A stretch of DNA of 64,000 nucleotides from JAEXNA01 sp037189585 (GTDB lineage Bacteria; Vulcanimicrobiota; Xenobia; Xenobiales; JADMJV01). The position numbers and the translations under genes are program-made. The notes below the pieces were generated by a model. The model was not told the origin of the DNA. It ran no database searches and worked only from the letters and a program-made list of their open reading frames with translations. Numbering within the stretch: the stretch's first letter is position 1; every line of letters starts with the position of its first letter. This document shows, one piece after another, positions 15,982-25,216 of this stretch. The stretch lies in assembly GCA_037189585.1 (NCBI GenBank), contig JBBCJA010000014.1, forward strand, positions 19,619 through 83,618, written 5' to 3'.

Positions 15982-16665
15982 CTAGAGAGCGTCGATGGCG
16001 CTGCGGAAGGCGGCGGTGGCTTGTGCTAGCGAGGTCGCTTCCAGGCCCGTGACCACGGCGCCGATGGTGATTCCGGCGGCTCCGGCTTGTTTGAGGTACG
16101 GGATCTGAGCCGGCTTGATGGCGCGCTGGGTGGGGATCAGGATCGGCATGGGAGATTTGCGGGCCAGGCGGGCGTAGCGGGCGAGGTCTTCTAAGTTCAG
16201 GTCGCCGCGGTACTGGTCGCGCGGGATGATGGAGGATTCGATCACGTCCACGCCCAGGTGGGCTAGAGATTTCACCAGCCAGGGCTCCCAGCTCGAATCG
16301 ATGGCCACCATCTTCCCCATGTTGGGAAGCCCCAGGAACTCCGGAGGAGTGTAGCGGCAGAAGAGGTCCCAGAAGTCGAAGCCGAAGGACGAGATCTCCG
16401 CCAGGTCCTCGGGGCTCGGCTGTTTCTCCTCACCAGTTACCAGGCCCAGAGGGATGTCGCCGCAGATCGCCTTGATCTCGGAGATGACCGTTTTCTCCTC
16501 GGCCCAGGAGCCGAAGCGGGTGTCGGAGGCGAAGTGGTGACAGTTGATGTGGACCTTCAGGCACTGAGCTCCAGCCTCCACCGCCGCGCGGGCAAGCTCG
16601 GGGGAGTTCTTGGGCAGAGACACCATCAAGGTGAATCCGCCTTTCAGGACATCTAACAGCTTCAA
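15982..16665 (-). CDS. TIM-barrel protein translationally coupled to smc
   Basis: A 227-residue protein with the alternating pattern of a (beta/alpha)8 barrel: FTLMVSLPKNSPELARAAVE, AGAQCLKVHINCHHF, IPLGLVTGEEK, MVAIDSSWEPWLVKSLAHLG, VDVIESSIIPRDQY and the C-terminal phosphate-site-like GAAGITIGAVVTG. The start is taken as TTG 16665, which overlaps the TGA of smc and has AGGAG 7 nt upstream, so it is probably translated by ribosomes finishing smc. A later ATG in FTLM is possible. The catalytic role is unknown; the fold end resembles nucleotide- or FMN-binding barrels. Its link with chromosome condensation is positional only. Confidence 0.75.
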   Translation of the reverse strand: MKLLDVLKGGFTLMVSLPKNSPELARAAVEAGAQCLKVHINCHHFASDTRFGSWAEEKTVISEIKAICGDIPLGLVTGEEKQPSPEDLAEISSFGFDFWDLFCRYTPPEFLGLPNMGKMVAIDSSWEPWLVKSLAHLGVDVIESSIIPRDQYRGDLNLEDLARYARLARKSPMPILIPTQRAIKPAQIPYLKQAGAAGITIGAVVTGLEATSLAQATAAFRSAIDAL

Positions 16666-19600
16666 TTCAAGGCTCCTAACTTCTCTTCCACGTTGGCGAG
16701 CTCGACCGAGAGAACTTGCGACACGCCGGGCTCGAGCATAGTCACGCCGTAGAGGCGGTCGGCATACTCCATGGTTTTGCGGTTGTGGGTGACCACCAGA
16801 AACTGCGAGGAGGTGGAGAACTCCAAGAGGCGGGTGGCCACTTTCTCCACGTTCCGCTCGTCCAAGGGCGCGTCCAGCTCGTCGAGGATCACGATGGGCG
16901 ACGGCTTGCAGGCCAGAAGCGACATCAAGAAAGCGATGGCGCAAAGGGCGCGCTCTCCAGACGACATCAACATCATGTTCTGCTGGCGCTTGCCTGGAGG
17001 GCAGGCCATGATCTCCACGCCGCTCTCCAGCACGTCCTCGGGGTCGCACAGCACCAGCTTGGCCTGTCCGCCACCGAAGAGGTCGGAGAAGAGGCGGCTG
17101 AAGGTGTCGTTGACCCGCTCGAAGGTGTCGGTAAAAAGGTGGGTGGTGGCCTGGTCCAGCTCGCGCATGATCTTCTGCAGCGACTCTTTTCCCTCGGCGA
17201 GATCGATGATCTGAGTCTCGAGCCCGTTAAAGCGACCCGAAAGACGCTCGTAGTCTTCGCGAGCGCCCAGGTTGACCGCTCCAAAGTTGTCCAGGAAGTG
17301 CCTCAGCTGTCCCATGCGAGACTTGGCTCCGGTCAGCTCGGCCGGGCTCAAAGGGTCGGTCTGCTGGGCCTGCAAGAGCAGCTGCTCGGTGTCGGAGCGG
17401 CCGTCTCGCAGGCGGGCCAAGGAGTCTTCATACTGGGTGGTCACCTTAGTCTTCTCGAGCTCCAAGCGATGCTGCTCCCCACTGTGCTTTTGCAGGGCGG
17501 AGTTGGCTCGGGCGAAGTCTTGGCGCATACTCTCGGCCTTCTCGTCGATGGCCTGATGGGCCAGACGCACCTGGCGAAGCTCCTCGGTCTTGGCCTCCAC
17601 GCGTTTGACCAGCACCTCGGACTCTTGCTCCAAGCGCGTCGACTCGCCGTCTAGGGCGGACAGCCCCTCGCGGTTGCGGGCCAACTCTTGCTCGGCGCGG
17701 GCGCGGTCCGAGCGCAGGTCGGCCAGACGCTCTTCCTCGCGCTGGCGTTCCCGCTCCAGGTCGGCCAGCTTGTCGGCCGCTCTTTCCACTCGCATCTCGG
17801 CCTGCAGGCGCTCACCGCGAAGCGACTCTCGGCGCTGTCCCAGCTCGTCCTCCTGTTGCTTGAAGCCGGCGAGCTCACTCTCGATGGAAGCCAGGGTGCT
17901 CACGATCCGCTCGGCTTCCGAAATTCGTTCGTTGCCGCGGCGCGCGCGCTCTGTCCGACGCTCGTCGAGTTTTTCCAGCTCTCCGGTCAGGCGAGTTTTC
18001 TCGGCTAAAAGACGCTCTTTTTGGCGCGAGCGCTCCTGGTCTTGGGCTCGACCCTGAACCAGGATGGCGGCGAGCTCTTGCAGGCGTTCTTGGCGACGAC
18101 CCAGAGCTTCCTCGGCTTCTTTCAAGCCGTTCTGCAGCTTCTCGATACGGTTGACCACCCCGTGCGAAGCCTTCTCCAGGGCGATCAGGTCTTGCTTGGC
18201 CTGCATCAGCTTGGAGCGGGCGGCCAACACCCCGGACGAGTCGTTGCGCTTGGCTCCGCCGGTCAGCGCTCCGGAGGGGTTGAGATACTCGCCGCCCCGC
18301 GTCACGATGTGGGGGCGTTGACCTTGGCAGCGTTCGTACATGGCCATGGCACAGGCCATGTCGTCCATCACCACGGTGCGTCCCAGGATCTGCTCTAGAA
18401 CGGGCTCGATGTTGGAAGGGAAGTCGAGAAGGTCGAGGGCCCATCCCACCACGCCGCGCCGGTCGGGAAGGTCGGGGCGCCGTCCGCCGCGACGCGGTAG
18501 GTCCAGCGGCCAGAAGGTGGCGCGACCGTTGCGCTCGCGCTTGAGCTGCTCGACAAGCTCGGAGGCGGTGCGCTTGTCGCGGGTGACGATGTTGTTGACC
18601 GCTCCGCCCAGGGCCGCCTCGAACGCGACCTCCAGCCCGTCCGGGACTTTGACCAGCTCTCCCAACAGCCCCACCACGCCGGGATGTCCGGAGCGCATGA
18701 CGGAGCGCACGGCGGGCGGCAAGGAGCTGTGGTCGACAGCCAGCGCCTCCAGCTCGGCGATGCGACCGACCAACGGACGGCGATGACTCTCCAGCTCGCG
18801 GCCGTTTTTGATCTGTTCCTCGAGGTCTTTCTGCAGAGCCGCGCGACGGTTTTTCAGCTTCTCCGCCGACTCCTCGACTTCGGCCCGCTCTTTCTCCAGA
18901 ACCTCGAGATCGAAAAACTCCGCCGTCTCTCCCATCTCTTCGCTGGAGCTCTCCGAGTCGGAAAGCTCCATCCGACGAAACTCGAGCTCCTCCTGGCGGT
19001 CTTTGTCGGCGTTCTCCTCGGCTTCGTCCCGGGTCGCCTCCTCGCGCAACAGCTGTTGACGCTTGATCAGACTGTCGCGGCGTTGGCGCAACTCGGCAGC
19101 GGGCTCTCCTCCCGCTTCCTGGGGCAAGCGAGCCAGCTCCTCGCAGATAAGTTCGAGATGCTGGCGGGCGCGGGTCTGCTCCTCGGTCAGCTCCACTCGG
19201 CGACCGGACAGCTCGTTGAGCCGCTCCATCTGATTCTGCACGCGATCAGCCCCGGTGACCAGGACCTGATCGGCCTGGCGCAGGCTCTCATCGATCTGGC
19301 GGCGGCGCTCGACCAAGGACTCCTTGGCAGCCGTTGTCGCGCCGGTGCGCTCGCGCAGGGCGGAGAGCTCGGCCGAGATCTTCTCCCGCTCGCGGTCGGC
19401 CTTCTCTTTCTCGGCGGCGAAGCCGTCCATAGCGTTGCGGGCCGCCTCTTCGCGTTGGCGAGCGTCGGCCATCAGGGCTTCCAGGTCCTCCACCTGCTGG
19501 GTCAGCTCCTGAGCCTGAGCCCGTAGGGTGACCACGTCGTGCAACGCCACCCGACGCTCCAGGTTGCCTAGCTCGTCCTTGCTGGACTGGTAGCGCTCGT

Positions 19601-20234
19601 AGCGCTGCAGCTGCTTTTTGCTCTCTCCCAACTGCTCTCCGACCTCGCGCAGAATATCGCGCAGGCGGACCAGGTTGTCGTCGGTCTGGTCGAGCTTTCG
19701 CTGGGCTTCTTTCTTGCGGTAGCGGTAACGGTTGACGGAGGCGGTCTCCTCCAGCATCATCCGTCGGTCCTTGGGATCCGAGGAGAGAACGCGGTCAACC
19801 TCTTTGCCGCCCAAGACGGAGAAACTTCCCGGACCGATCCCCGAGCCCATCAGCATCTCGTGGATGTCTTTGAGGCGACAGGTGGTGCCGTTGATGGCAA
19901 ATCTCGAGCCACCGTCGCGGGTCAGGCGGCGGGTGATGCCCACCTCGGCCAGGTCCACCGGCAGCTTGGCGTCGCTGTTGTCAAAGACCGCGGTGACCTC
20001 GGCGTAAGGGGCGGGCGCCTTCTCCGGGGTTCCCGCGAAGATCAGCTCCTCGAGCTTGGTGGCCCGCAGCGCCTTGACCTGAGATTCGCCCAGACAAAAG
20101 CGAATGGCGTCGGTCAGATTGCTCTTACCGCTGCCGTTGGGACCGACCACGGCCATGAACCCGTGGGGAAACTCGATGACCGTTTTCTTGGAGAATGTCT
20201 TGAAGCCATAAAGCTCGAGACGCTTCAGATACAC
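16662..20234 (-). CDS. smc: Chromosome segregation ATPase SMC
   Basis: A 1190-residue SMC protein that forms the core of condensin and organises the nucleoid. The N-terminal ATPase half has MYLKRLELYGFKTFSKKT and Walker A GPNGSGKSN. Long coiled coils follow. The hinge lies around residues 500-680 (HPGVVGLLGELVKVPDGLEV ... EYLNPSGALTGGAKRND). The C-terminal half has the signature MLMSSGERALCAIAFLMSLL and Walker B PIVILDELDAPLDE, then FLVVTHNRKTMEYADRLYGV. The signature reads SSGE instead of the usual SGGE, and Walker B has DELDA instead of DEVDA, both conservative changes. The start is GTG 20234 with a weak purine tract upstream. scpA and scpB are not in the window. The TIM-barrel gene overlaps its stop. 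Confidence 0.97.
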   Translation of the reverse strand: MYLKRLELYGFKTFSKKTVIEFPHGFMAVVGPNGSGKSNLTDAIRFCLGESQVKALRATKLEELIFAGTPEKAPAPYAEVTAVFDNSDAKLPVDLAEVGITRRLTRDGGSRFAINGTTCRLKDIHEMLMGSGIGPGSFSVLGGKEVDRVLSSDPKDRRMMLEETASVNRYRYRKKEAQRKLDQTDDNLVRLRDILREVGEQLGESKKQLQRYERYQSSKDELGNLERRVALHDVVTLRAQAQELTQQVEDLEALMADARQREEAARNAMDGFAAEKEKADREREKISAELSALRERTGATTAAKESLVERRRQIDESLRQADQVLVTGADRVQNQMERLNELSGRRVELTEEQTRARQHLELICEELARLPQEAGGEPAAELRQRRDSLIKRQQLLREEATRDEAEENADKDRQEELEFRRMELSDSESSSEEMGETAEFFDLEVLEKERAEVEESAEKLKNRRAALQKDLEEQIKNGRELESHRRPLVGRIAELEALAVDHSSLPPAVRSVMRSGHPGVVGLLGELVKVPDGLEVAFEAALGGAVNNIVTRDKRTASELVEQLKRERNGRATFWPLDLPRRGGRRPDLPDRRGVVGWALDLLDFPSNIEPVLEQILGRTVVMDDMACAMAMYERCQGQRPHIVTRGGEYLNPSGALTGGAKRNDSSGVLAARSKLMQAKQDLIALEKASHGVVNRIEKLQNGLKEAEEALGRRQERLQELAAILVQGRAQDQERSRQKERLLAEKTRLTGELEKLDERRTERARRGNERISEAERIVSTLASIESELAGFKQQEDELGQRRESLRGERLQAEMRVERAADKLADLERERQREEERLADLRSDRARAEQELARNREGLSALDGESTRLEQESEVLVKRVEAKTEELRQVRLAHQAIDEKAESMRQDFARANSALQKHSGEQHRLELEKTKVTTQYEDSLARLRDGRSDTEQLLLQAQQTDPLSPAELTGAKSRMGQLRHFLDNFGAVNLGAREDYERLSGRFNGLETQIIDLAEGKESLQKIMRELDQATTHLFTDTFERVNDTFSRLFSDLFGGGQAKLVLCDPEDVLESGVEIMACPPGKRQQNMMLMSSGERALCAIAFLMSLLACKPSPIVILDELDAPLDERNVEKVATRLLEFSTSSQFLVVTHNRKTMEYADRLYGVTMLEPGVSQVLSVELANVEEKLGALN

Positions 20235-20418
20235 GCTAACAAACCTACCCTTACCTACAGAAGGGCAAATTTTTCTAAAGTATTCATGGAAAATCCTTCA
20301 ATCATGAGGCAGAGGGTGGCGTCAATGCGAGTAGAGGATACGGAATAGAGGGCAAGTGGGGCGGATTTTGGAGAAGCCTTGGAGAAGCGCTGGAGACTTT
20401 TTGCCTAGGGGGACGAAC

Positions 20419-21333
20419 TTGACTCAACAATCCGACACATTGGTTGCCGACGAGCATGGCAATTTCGATTCACCGGTTTTACAGAGCTTGCAAGAGGTTT
20501 GGGATGATTACGATCAGCAAACGGTGGAGGCCGGAGAGGTTTTGCGCGTGATCGGCAACGTCGAAGCTTACGTGAAAGGCCAGATCGAGCAGATGGAGCG
20601 AGGCGCCGAGTCGCCCGAGGTGAACCCGAACGATCCCAATCGATTGGCTATCCTTAGCAGTTTTCACGACCATCTGCGTGGTTTAGAGCTGATGCGCTCC
20701 TTCTTCGACTCAGAGGACGACGGCGCGGTGGAGGAAGGATTTCAAATTATTCAGACAGCCACCAACCTGATGGTAAGGGGCTTTCAAGGCCTGGTGGAGG
20801 AAGCTGAACTGGTGGCTCCCAAGCTGTGCATCCGTTGTCAGTCTGAAAACGATCAGCAGGCCACGAATTGTCGCCAGTGTGGGACCATCTTACCGGTTTT
20901 GACCGAGCTCGCCGAAAAGCCGTTGATAGGGATCGACGGCAATGAACAGGATGAGAATGCGGAAACCACACCAAATTTCATCGAGGTCTCTGACGCTCAC
21001 CAAAGCTGGAAATCCGGTCATCTGCCAGCTGAGCAGTTCGTGGATAAGTTGGAGACAGTGCGCGCGCGCCAACTGGCTGAGCATCAGTCAACCCTTGTCG
21101 CTTACCGAGAATCCGAGCAAGCCGGTTCCGATGGAGAGCAGTTGCGGGCTTTGGAGAACCTGGTTCGCAGTATCGAGCGAGGCGTGGAGGCCCTGGACGC
21201 CATGGCTCAGGCCGTCGAAGACGGCCATCAAGCAGGTGTGGAGGATGGCTTTAGTGACTTCGCTGAAGCCACCATAGAGTTGCTGGCCGCCCAGAAAGAG
21301 CTTGGTGAGGACAGCGATGGCGAAGAAGCTTAG
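20419..21333 (+). CDS. Zinc-ribbon protein of unknown function
   Basis: A 304-residue acidic, mostly helical protein. Near residue 140 it contains a four-Cys zinc ribbon (CIRCQSENDQQATNCRQCG), a fold often used for protein or nucleic-acid contact. The region before it (VLRVIGNVEAYVKGQIEQME) and the C-terminal third (LENLVRSIERGVEALDAMAQ) are likely helical bundles. TTG 20419 is chosen over an upstream ATG because AGGGGGA lies 6 nt before it and the upstream codons look non-coding. It diverges from smc, separated by 184 bp that hold nothing else recognised. Function unknown. Confidence 0.75.
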   Translation: MTQQSDTLVADEHGNFDSPVLQSLQEVWDDYDQQTVEAGEVLRVIGNVEAYVKGQIEQMERGAESPEVNPNDPNRLAILSSFHDHLRGLELMRSFFDSEDDGAVEEGFQIIQTATNLMVRGFQGLVEEAELVAPKLCIRCQSENDQQATNCRQCGTILPVLTELAEKPLIGIDGNEQDENAETTPNFIEVSDAHQSWKSGHLPAEQFVDKLETVRARQLAEHQSTLVAYRESEQAGSDGEQLRALENLVRSIERGVEALDAMAQAVEDGHQAGVEDGFSDFAEATIELLAAQKELGEDSDGEEA

Positions 21334-21378
21334 GAGGCTGTCGAAGTAGTCTCCTAGAGGGAAGTGGATTATTAGAGT

Positions 21379-21396
21379 TTTAACATTTTTGTCACA
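21379..21396 (+). promoter_or_regulatory. 11-bp-spaced repeat TTAACA / GTCACA upstream of the Cys/His-rich gene
   Basis: TTAACA (21380) and GTCACA (21391) are 11 bp apart, matching the GTTAACA-type direct repeats found before other genes in the window. A -10-like TATTCT is at 21438, 44 nt before the gene start, so the spacing differs from the better sites. Confidence 0.4.
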
Positions 21397-21486
21397 CGTT
21401 GAGGGCGTGAATTTGCGGTCGCATTACGGAGTCGGGGTATTCTAACTACAGAACGAAACACTTCGAATAAAGGAAGGTACTCCACA

Positions 21487-21771
21487 ATGCTCCTCAATTC
21501 ACTCCTCAACCCCTCCAGCCTGGGTAAACTTATTCTTCGTCCCCGTTGCCCTCGCATCCGTCGCGGCCGTTGCCAAGGAAATCGTCGTTGCCGTCCCCAC
21601 CAGCATCACCACAATCCTTGCCAGTGCCGTCGTCGCCGCCCGGGTGGCTGCGTGCAACCCTTCTTCCGTCCCGGGCACTGTGTGAAGCCCGGTTTCATCA
21701 AGCCCCACTGCGGCTTTCATGGTGGACACCAGTGCCACAACCACTTTTTCAATCCCCCTTGCTTTCGTTAA
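21487..21771 (+). CDS. Cys/His/Arg-rich small protein, putative metal binder
   Basis: A 94-residue protein with ten Cys and ten His and many Arg. After a short hydrophobic start (MLLNSLLNPSSLGKLIL) it reads as closely spaced metal-ligand pairs: CPRIRRGRCQGNRRC, HQHHHNPCQC, GGC, GHC, PHCGFHGGHQCHNHF. GGAAGG precedes the ATG, and a very strong rightward terminator follows the stop by 18 nt, so the plus strand is the coding one, although an open frame also exists on the opposite strand. Possible roles are a metallothionein-like chelator, a nucleic-acid binder or a peptide precursor; none can be decided. A possible OmpR-type repeat lies upstream. Confidence 0.6.
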   Translation: MLLNSLLNPSSLGKLILRPRCPRIRRGRCQGNRRCRPHQHHHNPCQCRRRRPGGCVQPFFRPGHCVKPGFIKPHCGFHGGHQCHNHFFNPPCFR

Positions 21772-21789
21772 TTTCATCGCCATAGGAAT

Positions 21790-21824
21790 AAAAACGGCGA
21801 CAGAACAGCTCTGTCGCCGTTTTT
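21790..21824 (+). terminator. Strong Rho-independent terminator
   Basis: A perfect 14-bp stem AAAAACGGCGACAG / CTGTCGCCGTTTTT with a 7-nt loop and a T-rich end. It closes the Cys/His-rich gene. Confidence 0.93.
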
Positions 21825-21914
21825 ATTTCTATGGGCCTTGGGAGCGATACCCGCGGACTAGCGAGGAACGCTCCCTCCAAGCCTGAAGACCTCAAGGGAA
21901 GGGGGGTCTGTCCA

Positions 21915-23585
21915 ATGTCAAAACAGCGTGAGATCCATTGGGACCAGGTGAAACAAGCTCTGGAAGCGGTTCAAGACGTGTCCGTCGGGTTTCTCCCCGC
22001 GACGGCTCCACTTCATACTCTTCCGTACCCCTACGAAGAGCTCTCGGTAGCCTGCGAAAAGTTGGCCGGCCGATATCACGGACTTGACCAAGACTGCCGC
22101 CCTTGGTTGGACGAACTGTTCACCGACCCACGCCCGGAATGGCTCAGTGCTCTCGAGACGGCTTCGGACTCTCTCTTAGAGAATCTCATGACCAAGGTTA
22201 GCCTCCTTTGTCACGCCTACCGCTGGCAGAGGATGCCCACTCCGTCAGAGAACTACGCCCTGGAGAACATCAAGCTCCCAACTGGTCTTGAGTCGCTTTG
22301 GAGCGACCTCGCTCTTCGTCTCGGAGTGCCGAGAGTCGGCAATTTTTACACCATGGTGGCGAATAACTGGGTTCTTCAAGGAGTTGCTCCAGGTAGCCGT
22401 TACAAGGTGGAACAACTCAGCGATCAGACGGTGGACCTTGTTCACAGTTGGCTCCTTCCTCCACTGCATGAAGAGTTGAGAACATTTGTGGTGACGGCGC
22501 TCTGCATCGAATCCCGGGGGGCGAAAATTCTGGCTCACATCAAGGAGATTCACGACTGCGTCGGTCGATCCGACGAGCAGGAAGCGACATATCATTTAAC
22601 CTTTCTGGCCGCGACGTTGCTAGGTATCACATCCGACTTTAACCGTTCGATCAAGAAGGCTCGTATCGCGCCCCATAATTTTCTGACCTATGTTCAGCCC
22701 ACCATGATCTGGCTGCTCGACCATGGAGATGGCCCTCTAGAGGGTGCCAGCGGTCCACAATCTTGCACGATTCAACTCCTCGATAGCTTTCTAGGCGTTC
22801 CCCGAAGTAGTGAGCTCGGTGGTCTGATTCTCAAGGCTCGAGCCTACATGATGCCTCGCCATCGGCAACTTCTCGAAGTTATGGACTCGGCTGGAGAGAT
22901 TCTGCGAGAGTTCGTAGTCCGCTCAGCCTCACCTCGCCTTTTAGAGGCCTACAATCGCTGCCTGAGCACCATGCGAGCTTGGCGCGTGAGTCATCAAAAG
23001 CGAGGTGCGATGTACATCGAGGGCGATGAGGCGAAATCTGTCGAGCACTACGTGTCGACGGGCCTGGTGGTTCAAGATGACCAGAATCGAACCCAGGTCT
23101 TTGAAGAGATGATGGAAGCGCATATCGAGGCCACGCAATCCCGCACTCTCGTCTCGGAATGGAGCGGGAAGGAGCGTGGCCTTGACTACCTTTTCCGCTT
23201 TCTCAGCCCGAGTCAACGGGAGACCCTCGATCGTAAAACGGAGACTCTCAAGGTCTTGGCGGGTGAGTCCATTATCTCTCAAGGAGAGCTATTCCCGGGG
23301 CTCTTTGTTCTTCTCAATGGTAGCGCCGAGGTCATCAAGAAATCCGAGGGCCGGAAATTTGTCGTCGATGCCATTCGAGGTGGAGAGATTTTCGGCGAGA
23401 TGTCCTTGGTAGAAAACCTCCCCGCCTCGGCCAGCATTGTCGCCACGGAAGACCTCGAGGTCCAGCAAGTATCCTTGGAAACTGTTTACGATCTGATCGA
23501 AGAGAATCGAGAGGCGGAAGCCGATTTCTACTTGGCTTTGGCTCAGCTTCTATCCCATCGGCTTCGCCACCGGCCCAGTTCTTAA
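21915..23585 (+). CDS. Protein with C-terminal cyclic-nucleotide-binding-like domain
   Basis: A 556-residue protein. The first 420 residues are helical and unrecognised. The last 130 form a cNMP-binding fold: LKVLAGESIISQGELFPGLF, VLLNGSAEVIKKSEG, the phosphate cassette GGEIFGEMSLVENLPASASI, and the closing helix LETVYDLIEENREAEADFYL. The cassette has the Glu (FGE) but lacks the Arg that normally follows about nine residues later (ALPASAS in place of a typical RSA), so cAMP/cGMP binding is doubtful. There is no DNA-binding domain after it. ATG 21915 follows a GGAAGGGGGG tract. The next gene, a membrane protein, starts 61 bp downstream on the same strand, so the two may be co-transcribed. Confidence 0.8.
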   Translation: MSKQREIHWDQVKQALEAVQDVSVGFLPATAPLHTLPYPYEELSVACEKLAGRYHGLDQDCRPWLDELFTDPRPEWLSALETASDSLLENLMTKVSLLCHAYRWQRMPTPSENYALENIKLPTGLESLWSDLALRLGVPRVGNFYTMVANNWVLQGVAPGSRYKVEQLSDQTVDLVHSWLLPPLHEELRTFVVTALCIESRGAKILAHIKEIHDCVGRSDEQEATYHLTFLAATLLGITSDFNRSIKKARIAPHNFLTYVQPTMIWLLDHGDGPLEGASGPQSCTIQLLDSFLGVPRSSELGGLILKARAYMMPRHRQLLEVMDSAGEILREFVVRSASPRLLEAYNRCLSTMRAWRVSHQKRGAMYIEGDEAKSVEHYVSTGLVVQDDQNRTQVFEEMMEAHIEATQSRTLVSEWSGKERGLDYLFRFLSPSQRETLDRKTETLKVLAGESIISQGELFPGLFVLLNGSAEVIKKSEGRKFVVDAIRGGEIFGEMSLVENLPASASIVATEDLEVQQVSLETVYDLIEENREAEADFYLALAQLLSHRLRHRPSS

Positions 23586-23646
23586 GCTTAGATGAAGGCT
23601 ATAGGATGATCTACAAGAATTTTCGGGATAAAGCTCGAGGTGATTT

Positions 23647-25038
23647 ATGCCCATCGTTGTGGACGGACAGACATATCAGTACCGAGGGCTCGTCGACGCG
23701 ACCAAGGGGTCGGGGGACAGCACGGAGCGCTTGAGCTTCACCGTCTACACGGGGCCCGACGGACGTGAGTGTTGGCTCGGTAAGGATAAAGAGCAGTGGT
23801 ATCTCTGCCGAGCTCCGGCCGTTCCTAGTTCTTCACCCAAGGTCATCAAGATTCATGAGGTGTTCATTCCCACCAAATTTGAGATCTTTGGTAAGGAGAC
23901 GCCCCCTGTTACGTTCTCTTGGGTCGCTCTCGAGCAACGACAACTTGACGAGACCGAACCCTTTCACGGCACGGACCAGGCGATGCTGATGGGAGCGGAA
24001 GTCAAGCTCGCCATCCCACTGCTTAAGGAGCCGGACGGCGATGTTTACTTCGGACCGAATTTCCCAGCCGCGGATATACCGCGTCGGCAGGTCATCGCGG
24101 GAACTTCCGCCGGGCCCAGGATCGCTCTTGTTCTACTACTGGCTCTAGCCGGCGTCATGGCATTCGGGGTCTGGGCAAAGTCGCCGGTACCGATTCGGAT
24201 CTTCTGGTGGGTGGGACCTATCTTAGGCGGAATCTCCATGATGGGATCGCGTCACTCCTTTTTAAGGATGGTGTGCGGACTCCTGAGCGGTGTCTTCTTC
24301 TTTCACTTCGCGACCCACGGTCTCGACTATCTGGTCACCCACGAGTGGGAAGAGGAGGCGGAGCCGCTTTTTGAGTCGGCGCGCGTGGTGGCGTCCTGTC
24401 TACTCTTTCTGGGGCTCCGAGCGCTCTGGCCGCGATTTTATCTCGCCCTGGTGGATGGCTCTAACACCGGAGGGGGTGCCGCCTGGTTGATATACCTCGG
24501 AGGGCAACTTTTGGTCGCGAGTGGCGAGGATGCTGAGAACTATTTCTCCTGGTTCAATTGGTACGCCAGTATCCCCCTGTGGTCGTGGTTCTGGCCCATC
24601 TGCCTGATTCTCGCGGTGGTATCGAAGTTCAAAGATTATCGAAAAGCTCCCGTTGATCGCGACGGATTTCGCTCTCTGCTCTATCGGACTTGCGATATCA
24701 TCAGACAAGGACTCGAGAACTCCGTCGGCGCCGCGAAGCGCCTGGAGGCCTGGGCCGACGATCTCGAGGATGCCCTTTCTCTTTCGGCCGCTCCCGCTGT
24801 GCGGGCCTTCACACCTTTAGCTCCGTCTTTTCTGTGCTGGCGCGAGCAGACTGTGGCTCTTCAAGATGTGGAGGTGGAGTCTCTCGATGATGATGTCCGC
24901 CAGGCTTTGGAGACGGATCTCGCCACCATCTCGGAGGATTTCAAAGAGCTGCTCGATTACCTGGATGGGTGGCCCAACGACTCCAAGGAGCTCAAGACGC
25001 TCCGCTACTCTCCCCGGTTGGTGACCTGGAACTACTAG
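23647..25038 (+). CDS. Membrane protein with N-terminal soluble domain, unknown
   Basis: A 463-residue protein. Residues 1-150 form a beta-rich soluble part (YQYRGLVDATKGSG, WLGKDKEQWYLC) without a signal peptide, so it is probably cytoplasmic. About five transmembrane helices follow (IALVLLLALAGVMAFGVW, IFWWVGPILGGISMMG, GLLSGVFFFHFATHGLDYLV, AAWLIYLGGQLLVASG, LWSWFWPICLILAVV). The C-terminal 120 residues are helical and acidic. The start is firm: GAGGTG lies 5 nt before the ATG. No family recognised. It sits between the cyclic-nucleotide-domain gene and the pseudo-DHODH fusion, all on the same strand. Confidence 0.75.
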   Translation: MPIVVDGQTYQYRGLVDATKGSGDSTERLSFTVYTGPDGRECWLGKDKEQWYLCRAPAVPSSSPKVIKIHEVFIPTKFEIFGKETPPVTFSWVALEQRQLDETEPFHGTDQAMLMGAEVKLAIPLLKEPDGDVYFGPNFPAADIPRRQVIAGTSAGPRIALVLLLALAGVMAFGVWAKSPVPIRIFWWVGPILGGISMMGSRHSFLRMVCGLLSGVFFFHFATHGLDYLVTHEWEEEAEPLFESARVVASCLLFLGLRALWPRFYLALVDGSNTGGGAAWLIYLGGQLLVASGEDAENYFSWFNWYASIPLWSWFWPICLILAVVSKFKDYRKAPVDRDGFRSLLYRTCDIIRQGLENSVGAAKRLEAWADDLEDALSLSAAPAVRAFTPLAPSFLCWREQTVALQDVEVESLDDDVRQALETDLATISEDFKELLDYLDGWPNDSKELKTLRYSPRLVTWNY

Positions 25039-25216
25039 CGGAGGCCTCCCTCGGCATCCAAGCCCAAAGATTCAGCATAAAGATAGAACCTCCCCAGAAG
25101 GTGACACTGGACCAAAGCCGGTCACGGCCGCCACTGAGCCGCCTGAATTGTCACTCGGCTTGGAAACCTACGGGGCACTCGGAGGCCCACGCCGTCTAGG
25201 GCAAGAAAAAGGCCTC

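Noticed and set aside
16666..17049. N-terminal extension of the TIM-barrel gene into smc
   Set aside because: The extension overlaps the conserved C-terminal ATPase part of smc in another frame and is Arg-rich shadow sequence; TTG 16665 with AGGAG is the better start.
21499..21783. A 94-codon open frame on the minus strand opposite the Cys/His-rich gene
   Set aside because: The terminator T run and the ribosome-binding site favour the plus strand; the minus product shows no motif.
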